15,191 nt of DNA, taken from NCBI GenBank assembly GCA_022574795.1, contig JACZRJ010000002.1, forward strand, positions 1 to 15,191, read 5' to 3'. The notes beneath the pieces are model-generated. The model had not been told where the DNA came from. It worked only from the letters and a program-made list of their open reading frames with translations, and made no database searches. Origin of the DNA: Patescibacteria group bacterium. GTDB lineage: Bacteria > Patescibacteriota > Andersenbacteria > UBA10190. Shown one piece after another: positions 1 through 5,452 of the stretch (its first letter is position 1; every line of letters starts with the position of its first letter). The position numbers and the translations under genes were made by a program.

Positions 1-846
1 ATGGCTGCCCGTGCCAGGCTCCATAACAACTCGATCATGTCTGATAAGAAACTTGGTAAACCACACGGCAGACACAGCGCGCCACCACGAGGTGAGCACG
101 CAGCTCCTAAAGATGAGCGTAAGTCTAAAGCGCCCAAGCCTTCGGCAGCGCCACGACCAGTGCGGTCACCGCGAACTATCGAAATAGTTCCAGCAATTTT
201 ACGAGCTACCTGGGAGGGTATCCAAGAGGATTGGGCCAAGGTATCTAAGACCAGCGATCATATTCAAATTGATATTACTGATGGGGTCTTTGCCGGAGAC
301 GGAACTTTTCGCGAACTGAGGCAATTTAAGAAACTACCGCGTAGTGAAAAGATTGAGCTGCACATGATGGTGCACACCCCAGATAATTTTGTTGATGACA
401 TTATTGATCTCAACCCAGCTCGCTGTGTCTGGCATGTGGAATCCTTTGAAGGAGCAACCAGTATTGCCTTCGTGTATGATGCCGTGCGTAGCAAAGCCCA
501 AACGGAACTCGGGCTCGCTATTAATCCGGGAAGTCCTGACAACTGGTTAACTGATAATGTTGGTCTGATCGATTACGCTTTATTCATGGGCTACAACCCA
601 GGATGGGCCGGTCAACCAATAGATCCGGTGGTCTATCGTAAGATAGGCGCTTTTCATGCGCTCTATCCTGAACTGCCCATTGCCGTGGATGGACATGTCA
701 GCAAGGAGACGGTGGAGCCTTATGTGAAGGCGGGAGCAAACATCCTCTGCGCCAACACCGCGATTTTTGGAGAAGGTGATCCAGTAGAGAACTCTAAGCA
801 ATTGGAATTGTTGGCCCAGAGCGCCGCAGCTCATGAGGAAATTTGA
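1..846 (+). CDS. rpe: Ribulose-phosphate 3-epimerase-like protein with basic N-terminal extension
   Basis: The predicted role is interconversion of D-ribulose 5-phosphate and D-xylulose 5-phosphate, in the cytoplasm. Residues about 60-275 follow the Rpe TIM barrel: VPAIL (63-67), QIDITDG (89-95), LHMMV (120-124), INPGSP (174-179), GYNPGWAGQP (197-206), VDGHV (229-233) and ANTAIFG (251-257). Three of the four metal ligands are present: D91, H121 and D230. The usual first His of the IHVDVMDG motif is Gln (Q89), and the Met after the catalytic Asp is Thr. From memory, Gln here also occurs in Rpe-like proteins of Patescibacteria. Residues 1-58 are a Pro/Lys/Arg/His-rich extension with no homology I recognise. 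The ATG is at the window edge, so the gene could begin earlier, or at the ATG at 37 (residue 13). Transketolase genes downstream support the pathway. Fold and family are secure; activity with the altered site is less certain. Confidence 0.85.
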   Translation: MAARARLHNNSIMSDKKLGKPHGRHSAPPRGEHAAPKDERKSKAPKPSAAPRPVRSPRTIEIVPAILRATWEGIQEDWAKVSKTSDHIQIDITDGVFAGDGTFRELRQFKKLPRSEKIELHMMVHTPDNFVDDIIDLNPARCVWHVESFEGATSIAFVYDAVRSKAQTELGLAINPGSPDNWLTDNVGLIDYALFMGYNPGWAGQPIDPVVYRKIGAFHALYPELPIAVDGHVSKETVEPYVKAGANILCANTAIFGEGDPVENSKQLELLAQSAAAHEEI

Positions 847-920
847 GGCACGGGTATAGGCTCCGGCAGTAACTCTTTTGCGCTGTAGGGCTTCTTCTAA
901 GGATACTGCTGCGCAAGTAA

Positions 921-938
921 TTGACAGTGCGGTATACT
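921..938 (+). promoter_or_regulatory. Putative promoter for the transketolase genes with very short leader
   Basis: TATACT at 933-938 is a good -10 box lying 10 nt before the ATG at 949, so a transcript would begin only a few bases before, or at, the start codon. A TTGACA lies at 921-926, but only 6 bp upstream of that -10, so the two cannot form a normal pair. No SD precedes the ATG. The same -10-to-ATG distance recurs at 14758-14774. Confidence 0.4.
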
Positions 939-948
939 TAAGTCCGAT

Positions 949-1833
949 ATGAAACGATTAACTAAACTGGCGGACTTAAACCGCATGGCAAACACCCTGC
1001 GTAAAGACGTCATTGAGATGTTGACCGAAGCGGGCTCGGGGCATAGTGCCGGACCGCTTGATTTAGCCGACATTGCCACAGCGCTGTATTTCAATGTGAT
1101 GAAGATTGATCCCAAGCAACGGGATGATCCGGACCGTGATCGCTTGTATGTGTCGTGCGGGCATACTGCCCCAATCTGGTACGCGACTCTGGCCAGGGCC
1201 GGATTTTTTCCGGTTGAGGAACTAAAAACGCTGCGAAAATTAGGCACGCGCCTGCAAGGACATATGGATCGGCTGACCGTGCCAGGAGTAGAGTCATCAT
1301 CAGCCAGCTTGGGCCAAGGCTTATCTATCTCCTGCGGCTCGGCCTACGCCGGGCAGATGGATAAAAAAAACTACCAAACGTACTGTATTTTGTCGGATGG
1401 TGAGCACGACGAGGGCTCAGTCTGGGAAGCGATCCAGTTTGCTGGTCATTATCATTTGCAACATTTAACTGCCATTATCGATCGGAACAATATTCAGATT
1501 GATGGGCCGACGGAGGAAGTTATGACCAAAGAGCCGTTGCGCGATAAATATGAAGCTTTTGGCTGGCACATGATCGACGTGGATGGTCATAATATTGAAG
1601 CGGTGATTGATGCTTGCAACGAGGCCAAGGCGATCGTGGAAAAACCGGTGGTGATCAATGCTCACACCATCCCCGGCAAGGGCGTCGATTTTATGGAATA
1701 TGATTTTCGTTGGCATGGTGCGCCTCCCGGCAAGGTAGACACGGAGCGTGGGCCGGCGAAAAGTAAGCAGTCAGCCGAGGCCTTAAAGCAGCTTAGGACA
1801 CTTGGTGGGAAGATTGATAATGGTGACCTATGA
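949..1833 (+). CDS. tkt: Transketolase, N-terminal (thiamine diphosphate-binding) subunit
   Basis: This is the first half of a split transketolase, which moves two-carbon units between sugar phosphates in the pentose phosphate pathway. At 294 aa it corresponds to the pyrophosphate-binding domain only. Visible motifs are SGHSAGPLD (30-38, H32), SCGHTAPIWYA (69-79, H72), QGHMDR (103-108, H105), the thiamine diphosphate/Mg motif SDGEHDEG to NN (149-181, with D150, E155, N180, N181), and the late His in WHGAPP (255-260). It ends in TGA and is followed after 42 bp by the C-terminal half. The two should assemble as an alpha2beta2 enzyme, as in archaea and other bacteria with split transketolase. 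No SD precedes the ATG; a -10-like box sits 10 nt upstream. Confidence 0.95.
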   Translation: MKRLTKLADLNRMANTLRKDVIEMLTEAGSGHSAGPLDLADIATALYFNVMKIDPKQRDDPDRDRLYVSCGHTAPIWYATLARAGFFPVEELKTLRKLGTRLQGHMDRLTVPGVESSSASLGQGLSISCGSAYAGQMDKKNYQTYCILSDGEHDEGSVWEAIQFAGHYHLQHLTAIIDRNNIQIDGPTEEVMTKEPLRDKYEAFGWHMIDVDGHNIEAVIDACNEAKAIVEKPVVINAHTIPGKGVDFMEYDFRWHGAPPGKVDTERGPAKSKQSAEALKQLRTLGGKIDNGDL

Positions 1834-1875
1834 GGCTGGCGGTGAAGCATACCTATCAGGATAAAGGCTACTGCT

Positions 1876-2859
1876 ATGCTTAATAATTCAGCTAAGCTCA
1901 AGCGTAATACCTTGTCGAAGGACGTTGATATCGTGGCGACGCGAGATGGTTACGGTATGGGCTTAGTAGAGTTGGGAGAGCAGCGCGAGAACGTGGTGGT
2001 ATTATGCGGTGACCTGACTGAGTCAACGCGCAGTGCTGGATTTCGCGAGGCCTATCCTGACCGCTTTATCCAAATGGGTGTGGCTGAGCAAAACATGGCT
2101 AATGTCGCTGTTGGTCTGGCACTCAACGGTAAAATTCCGTTTGTCTCAACCTACGCAGTTTTCACGCCAGGACGTAACTGGGATCAGATTAGAATTTCTG
2201 GTTGTTACAATAACGCCAACGTGAAGTACGCCGGGGCCCACACTGGCATCTCGGTGGGGCCCGATGGAGCGACCCATCAGGCGATGGAAGATATTGCCCT
2301 AACGCGGGTACTGCCGCGAATGACTGTGCTGGTACCATGCGATGTTGAGGAGACTCGTAAGATTACGCACGCCGCCGCCGCCATTGTTGGCCCGGTCTAC
2401 TTTCGCTTCGCGCGAGCTGGCTCGCCAGCCTTTACCAGTGCCAAAACGCCATTTAAGGTGGGTAAGGCTGTTGTCTTCCGCGACGGGGATGAGGTGGCAA
2501 TTATAGCGGCCGGACCCATCGTGCACTCGGCGCTACTGGCAGCTGACCGATTAATTGAGCAAGGCGTCTCCGCTCGAGTCATTAATAATCCTTCGATTAA
2601 ACCGCTTGATGAGAAGACGATTGAGCAAGCGGCCCGAGAGTGTGGTGCGGTGGTGACCTGCGAGGAGCATCAAGTGATGGGTGGGATGGGTAGCGCTGTG
2701 GCAGAGTTTCTGGCTGTTACCTATCCAGTGCCGATGGAATTTATTGGCATGCACAACTCATTTGGAGAATCGGGAGAGCCGGCTGAGCTACTCAAGAAAT
2801 ATAAGATGGACGCCGAGGCGATTGCGGCAGCAGTTAAAAAAGTTATTAAGCGAAAATAA
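1876..2859 (+). CDS. tkt: Transketolase, C-terminal (Pyr plus C-terminal domain) subunit
   Basis: This is the second half of the split transketolase, 327 aa. It begins with the pyrimidine-binding domain: VVVLCGDLTEST (40-51) and GVAEQNM (68-74), where E71 matches the conserved Glu that activates the thiamine ring. YAVFTPGRNWDQIR (93-106) and ISVGPDGATHQAMEDI (125-140) complete the substrate-side site. The rest is the transketolase C-terminal domain. It lies 42 bp after the N-terminal gene on the same strand, so both are probably co-transcribed. A weak SD-like AAGG sits about 8 nt before the ATG. The C subunit alone should be inactive, because the active site forms between the two chains. 1-Deoxyxylulose-5-phosphate synthase has a similar layout, but the split and the motifs favour transketolase. 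Confidence 0.95.
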   Translation: MLNNSAKLKRNTLSKDVDIVATRDGYGMGLVELGEQRENVVVLCGDLTESTRSAGFREAYPDRFIQMGVAEQNMANVAVGLALNGKIPFVSTYAVFTPGRNWDQIRISGCYNNANVKYAGAHTGISVGPDGATHQAMEDIALTRVLPRMTVLVPCDVEETRKITHAAAAIVGPVYFRFARAGSPAFTSAKTPFKVGKAVVFRDGDEVAIIAAGPIVHSALLAADRLIEQGVSARVINNPSIKPLDEKTIEQAARECGAVVTCEEHQVMGGMGSAVAEFLAVTYPVPMEFIGMHNSFGESGEPAELLKKYKMDAEAIAAAVKKVIKRK

Positions 2860-2867
2860 TGGCTCGC

Positions 2868-2934
2868 CCCGTTAGAGGGCCCGGTCCCGCCAGGACTGGC
2901 GATTCCGCTCACAGCTGAATCTGTCCCTAACGGG
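2868..2934 (+). other. Structured intergenic segment with nested inverted repeats
   Basis: CCCGTTAG (2868-2875) is complementary to CTAACGGG (2927-2934). GGTCCC (2883-2888) can alternatively pair with GGGACC (2932-2937). A 14-nt inverted repeat, CGCCAG-GA-CTGGCG, lies between them (2888-2901). There is no good T-run after the last arm, so this is not a clear intrinsic terminator. It could be a transcript-end structure of the transketolase mRNA, a leader element of the dehydrogenase gene, or a small structured RNA. I do not recognise a known riboswitch or tRNA in it. Confidence 0.4.
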
Positions 2935-3006
2935 ACCTTCGATTAGCTACTGTTGACAGAAGATGGCAGCTGCCAAGCTCATACGTACTGTGATAAGCTG
3001 ATTAGT

Positions 3007-3978
3007 ATGGCTCGCGTTTACATTACCTACATAATTCCCGAAGCGGGGCAGAAAATGCTGGAGGAAGCGGGACATGAAGTTACCGTTCGTGAGGACGAAG
3101 ACCTGATCTCCCGGAAAGATATCATCGCCGCATTACAAGAGTATGAGGCAGTCTTGCCGCTGCTGACAGATAAGCTCGGAGCCGAAGAAATTGCTGAGGC
3201 AGGCGATCAGTTAAAGGTCATTGCTAATTATGCTGTCGGTTACGACAACATCGATGTAGCCGCAGCTGCGGCCAGGGGAATTGTCGTCACCAATACTCCA
3301 GACGTGTTGACCACGGCAGTAGCGGAGCATACCGTGACGCTGCTTTTAGCAATTGCTAAGCGTATTGTCGAAGCAGATACCTTTACCCGGGAGGGAAAAT
3401 ATATCGGTTGGCGTCCTCAGTTGTTGCTCGGCACCGAGCTAGCGGGAAAAACCTTGGGCATCGTTGGTCTGGGTAGAATCGGCACCGAGGTGGCCAAGCG
3501 AGTCCACCAGGGCTTCGATATGAAGCTGGCTTACAATGATTTGAAACCGAACGATGAATTCGAACAGAACTTTTCGGCAAGGTATTACGCCAAACTGGAC
3601 GAGATGTTGCCAAACGTTGACGCTGTTACGCTACATGTACCTCTGCTAGACGCAACACGGCACTTGATCAATAAAGAGAGGCTTGGCGCGATGAAGGAGG
3701 GCGCGCTGCTGGTCAATACTTCACGTGGGCCGGTGATTGATGAAGAGGCGCTCGTTAGCGCTTTGCAGAATAAGGAGATTAGAGGCGCGGCTCTCGATGT
3801 CTTTGAGGATGAGCCGAAACTTAAACCCGGATTAGCTGACTTGCCCAATGTTATCCTCACCCCGCATATAGCGTCTGGAACACTTGAGACCCGCTCCGCG
3901 ATGGCCGAGCTGGCTGCTAAAAACATTATTGCTGTCCTGGCTGGGCAGGAACCGCCAACACCGGTTAAAGCAACCTAG
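3007..3978 (+). CDS. D-isomer specific 2-hydroxyacid dehydrogenase (glyoxylate/hydroxypyruvate reductase type)
   Basis: NAD(P)H-dependent reduction of a 2-oxoacid to a D-2-hydroxyacid; the closest family resemblance is to glyoxylate/hydroxypyruvate reductases (D-glycerate dehydrogenases). The 323 aa length is normal. Residues 1-100 form the substrate domain with NYAVGYDNID (74-83). The Rossmann motif GLGRIG is at 154-159, with an Asp after beta-2 (D178) that favours NAD. The catalytic triad is complete: R240 in NTSRGPVID, E269 in FEDEP, H287 in PHIAS. I chose the ATG at 3007: an in-frame TTG at 2953 would add 18 residues that do not fit the family, and that TTG is part of a TTGACA. A -10-like GATAAG with a TG extension sits 9 nt before the ATG. 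The last codons lie inside a 25-bp repeat, so the present C-terminus may differ from the ancestral one. Substrate is uncertain. Confidence 0.92.
   Translation: MARVYITYIIPEAGQKMLEEAGHEVTVREDEDLISRKDIIAALQEYEAVLPLLTDKLGAEEIAEAGDQLKVIANYAVGYDNIDVAAAAARGIVVTNTPDVLTTAVAEHTVTLLLAIAKRIVEADTFTREGKYIGWRPQLLLGTELAGKTLGIVGLGRIGTEVAKRVHQGFDMKLAYNDLKPNDEFEQNFSARYYAKLDEMLPNVDAVTLHVPLLDATRHLINKERLGAMKEGALLVNTSRGPVIDEEALVSALQNKEIRGAALDVFEDEPKLKPGLADLPNVILTPHIASGTLETRSAMAELAAKNIIAVLAGQEPPTPVKAT
3944..3968 (+). repeat. 25-bp direct repeat, copy 1, in the 3' end of the dehydrogenase gene
   Basis: This 25-bp sequence (GGCAGGAACC at its start, CCGGTTAA at its end) recurs exactly at 4874-4898. Here it encodes the QEPPTPVK stretch just before the stop. 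Inside it, AACCG (3950-3954) and CGGTT (3962-3966) are inverted around a 7-bp spacer, the layout of a tyrosine-recombinase crossover core, although the arms are short. Confidence 0.9.
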
Positions 3979-4048
3979 TAAATTATTTATCTCAAAGTTC
4001 GCTTTCGCCCCGCTATGGTGATGTCTTGGGGTGCGCAAGTCTTTAAGA

Positions 4049-4072
4049 CCTCGACCTAGCGATATGTCGAGG
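4049..4072 (+). other. Hairpin upstream of the orphan gene
   Basis: CCTCGAC (4049-4055) pairs with GTCGAGG (4066-4072) around a 10-nt loop. No T-run follows, so it is not a standard terminator for the dehydrogenase gene. Its 3' arm contains GAGG, 3 nt before an ATG at 4076 that opens only an 8-codon frame (MKCAICKT). Confidence 0.45.
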
Positions 4073-4098
4073 GTGATGAAGTGCGCTATTTGTAAAAC

Positions 4099-4127
4099 TT
4101 GACAAACCAGGTACTAAGGTCTATAGT
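4099..4127 (+). promoter_or_regulatory. Consensus sigma-70-type promoter for the orphan gene
   Basis: TTGACA (4099-4104) and TATAGT (4122-4127) are separated by exactly 17 bp. Transcription would start near 4134, giving a leader of about 80 nt to the ATG at 4216. The leader carries two GGTAGGCC copies (4151-4158 and 4186-4193) and a hairpin TCCGAT-ATCGGA (4164-4180). The caveat is that this stretch could also be decayed coding sequence. Confidence 0.65.
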
Positions 4128-4215
4128 CCTGATGGTACTTTGCATTTCTTGGTAGGCCGTAGGTCCGATGCGTTATCGGATAGGCGGTAGGCCACACTAT
4201 GAAAGGGTTAGTGCT

Positions 4216-4695
4216 ATGACACGTCCACGAAGTGAACTATTGGGTTCCCTCGGTAAGTTGTTTGAGATATTTAAGACGATCGCGGACAAGGTCCTCGAAC
4301 TCGGCGGCAGCGATGAGGATATCACGAGGATTGGCACGGATGAAAAGTTAGCCGAGGATATCGCCACTCTCATTTGCGGCAAAGAAAGTCTGCTGAAGTG
4401 GGTTCAGGGCCGTTACTTCGAGGCTCGAGTGTGCGGCAATGAAGTGTTTGCCCTGAAAGATCACCATCTCTCAATCACCGTCTGTGTCGGTGACATTCTG
4501 GAGATTGAAATGGTGATGACTGGGAAGGTTGTAGTCATCGGACTCAGACTGGATGATGAAGAAAGGTATCCTAGCGATGACCCGGCGGGCAACCTGTATC
4601 TCATTGCCTCTAATGATCCACATCCTGAGTGGGTGTCGGGTCAATACTTAAGAAAGGAAGGAGAGAAAATTATATCCTACGGGTACTGCGAGTAA
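4216..4695 (+). CDS. Orphan protein of the inserted segment, function unknown
   Basis: No function is assigned. From the ATG at 4216 the protein is 159 aa, soluble, with no signal peptide or membrane segment. Residues about 7-60 form an acidic amphipathic helical region (GSLGKLFEIFKTIADKVLEL, then SDEDI, TDEKLAEDIATLI). The second half is strand-rich, with CVGDILEIEMVMTGKVVVIG near the middle and an acidic segment DDEERYPSDDPAG; it ends YGYCE. From memory, small proteins with this helical pattern are common in Patescibacteria genomes, but I cannot verify that. An ATG at 4168 would add 16 residues but lies in a hairpin and lacks an SD; the 4216 ATG has GAAAGGG about 8 nt upstream. The gene has its own promoter and terminator and sits alone between the 25-bp repeats. 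Confidence 0.75.
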   Translation: MTRPRSELLGSLGKLFEIFKTIADKVLELGGSDEDITRIGTDEKLAEDIATLICGKESLLKWVQGRYFEARVCGNEVFALKDHHLSITVCVGDILEIEMVMTGKVVVIGLRLDDEERYPSDDPAGNLYLIASNDPHPEWVSGQYLRKEGEKIISYGYCE

Positions 4696-4711
4696 AGGAC
4701 ACGATCCGTAT

Positions 4712-4744
4712 ATCGGCGATCTGGAAACAGCTCGCCGATTTTTT
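4712..4744 (+). terminator. Strong rho-independent terminator of the orphan gene
   Basis: ATCGGCGA (4712-4719) pairs with TCGCCGAT (4732-4739). Inside, after one T/C mismatch, CTG and CAG close a GAAA tetraloop (4721-4730). Six T follow (4739-4744). It lies 16 bp after the stop codon at 4693-4695. Confidence 0.9.
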
Positions 4745-4873
4745 CTCTTCTCTCATTTTGTGCTGGTGTAGCGCGCCTGTATTACCAAGTTGAGAAGTAG
4801 TGGGTGACGCGGCGGGGGTCACCCGGCGAGCGCCCGCAGCAAAGCTAAGGACGTCGGACGGGGGTGCAGCCAC

Positions 4874-4898
4874 GGCAGGAACCGCCAACACCGGTTAA
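4874..4898 (+). repeat. 25-bp direct repeat, copy 2
   Basis: This is identical over 25 bp to 3944-3968, at a distance of 930 bp. It reads in the dehydrogenase frame as QEPPTPVKPR and a TAA stop at 4906-4908. The inverted AACCG and CGGTT arms are at 4880-4884 and 4892-4896. Confidence 0.9.
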
Positions 4899-4945
4899 GC
4901 CTCGGTAAGAACACAGATTACTCTCTCTGGCAATAGGAGTGGCTG

Positions 4946-4974
4946 TTGACATGTTTCCCTGACAGCTATAAACT
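4946..4974 (+). promoter_or_regulatory. Possible promoter upstream of the V-ATPase operon
   Basis: TTGACA at 4946-4951 is followed by TAAACT at 17-bp spacing (4969-4974) or TATAAA at 15-bp spacing (4967-4972). Predicted transcription starts near 4981, so the RNA would meet the terminator hairpin at 4994-5021 almost at once. It may drive an attenuated operon or a very short RNA. Confidence 0.45.
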
Positions 4975-4993
4975 ATTTTTGTTTAAGGATTGG

Positions 4994-5021
4994 TTCCCGG
5001 GCCTCGTGCTCGGGGATTTTT
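4994..5021 (+). terminator. Intrinsic terminator or attenuator before the V-ATPase operon
   Basis: CCCGGGC (4996-5002) pairs with GCTCGGG (5008-5014) with one G-U wobble and a 5-nt loop. Two further weak pairs extend the stem at 4994-4995 and 5015-5016. Five T follow at 5017-5021. It may be the ancestral terminator of the dehydrogenase gene, now separated from it by the 930-bp segment, or an attenuator for the ATPase operon. Confidence 0.7.
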
Positions 5022-5047
5022 GTTACAAGACTTTGACACTCTTAAAT

Positions 5048-5078
5048 AAGTAACTCTTAAGTAACTAAATAGGTAACT
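5048..5078 (+). repeat. Three helically phased GTAACT direct repeats before the V-ATPase operon
   Basis: AAGTAACT occurs at 5048-5055 and 5059-5066 and AGGTAACT at 5071-5078, with starts 11 and 12 bp apart, about one helical turn. An inverted GTTAC lies at 5022-5026. The last copy ends 18 bp before the first ATG of the operon. This arrangement fits cooperative binding of a regulator on one DNA face. A TTGACA at 5033-5038 just upstream could be the -35 of the operon promoter, but no good -10 follows. Confidence 0.6.
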
Positions 5079-5096
5079 AAAAAATATTACGAGACT

Positions 5097-5417
5097 ATGG
5101 AAACGCTCATCGACAAAATTTCAGTAGTAGAGCAGGAGGCAGCTGAGAGAATCAGCCAAGCTCAGAAACAAGGCAAGCAAAGCTTGCAGGACTTGTTGTC
5201 TTCCGAAGAACAGTTATTAAAAGAGGTGCGTGAGCGAGCAGACGGTCGGGCGAAGCAGATCATCCAAGAGCGAGTACGCCAGGCTAAAGGCGACCTTAAC
5301 CTGCTCAAACAAGAGCAAGAAAAATCTGTCGCTATGGCCCATGAGGCAGCCACGAAAAACCGTCAGCATGCGGTGGCTTCCGCCATCCAACTTTTTGAAA
5401 AGGACTTCTTGTCCTGA
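5097..5417 (+). CDS. atpH: V-type ATPase subunit H/G (peripheral stalk coiled coil)
   Basis: This 106-aa protein is almost entirely charged heptad-like helix, rich in Glu, Gln, Lys and Arg, with no membrane segment. That fits the H subunit (called G in Thermus), which pairs with subunit E in the peripheral stalk. It starts the operon, 35 bp before the I subunit, exactly where Thermus-type operons place this gene. Sequence conservation in this family is low, so the call rests on size, composition and position. The leader has no SD but carries the three GTAACT repeats. F-type subunit b is excluded by the lack of a membrane anchor. Confidence 0.8.
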   Translation: METLIDKISVVEQEAAERISQAQKQGKQSLQDLLSSEEQLLKEVRERADGRAKQIIQERVRQAKGDLNLLKQEQEKSVAMAHEAATKNRQHAVASAIQLFEKDFLS

Positions 5418-5452
5418 TCGCTAGCTCGTTGTAAGTAAGCAGACCAAAGGCA

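Larger units (their letters stand above)
3969..4898 (+). mobile_element. Putative 930-bp cassette bounded by 25-bp direct repeats
   Basis: One repeat copy lies at the end of the dehydrogenase gene and the second is 930 bp downstream. Between them are a promoter, a single orphan gene, a strong intrinsic terminator and GC-rich hairpins. The downstream copy reads in the dehydrogenase frame as QEPPTPVKPR followed by TAA (4906-4908), which looks like a displaced original gene end. Insertion at the 3' end of a gene with restoration of that end is typical of site-specific integration. No integrase, transposase or terminal inverted repeat is present, so the mechanism is unknown. A local duplication is the main alternative. 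Confidence 0.4.
4745..5096 (+). other. Intergenic region between the orphan gene and the V-ATPase operon
   Basis: I see no gene in this 352-bp stretch. From 5' to 3' it holds a hairpin GGGTGAC/GTCACCC (4802-4824) in a GC-rich patch, the second 25-bp repeat (4874-4898), a promoter-like sequence (4946-4974), a terminator hairpin (4994-5021), an isolated TTGACA (5033-5038) and three GTAACT repeats (5048-5078). An antisense open frame over the first part has no family features and is not called. Confidence 0.7.

Noticed and set aside
2880..2960. tRNA gene in the gap before the dehydrogenase
   Set aside because: TTCGATT and nearby stems resemble a T-arm, but no acceptor stem, anticodon arm or full cloverleaf can be drawn.
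2953..3006. TTG start for the dehydrogenase giving 18 extra residues
   Set aside because: The extra residues (TEDGSCQAHTYC and on) do not match the family's start, and the TTG is the beginning of a TTGACA. ATG 3007 gives the normal N-terminus.
3585..3926. 113-aa antisense frame inside the dehydrogenase gene
   Set aside because: It lies opposite conserved catalytic motifs, and its Ser-rich composition is typical of a reverse-frame shadow.
4670..4891. 73-aa antisense frame over the intergenic region
   Set aside because: It crosses the strong terminator and one repeat copy, and shows no protein-like motif or SD.
3964..4900. Integron-type gene cassette with attC
   Set aside because: GTTAAGC in the distal copy fits the GTTRRRY core, but the proximal copy (GTTAAAG) does not, and no matching inverse core or attC fold was found.
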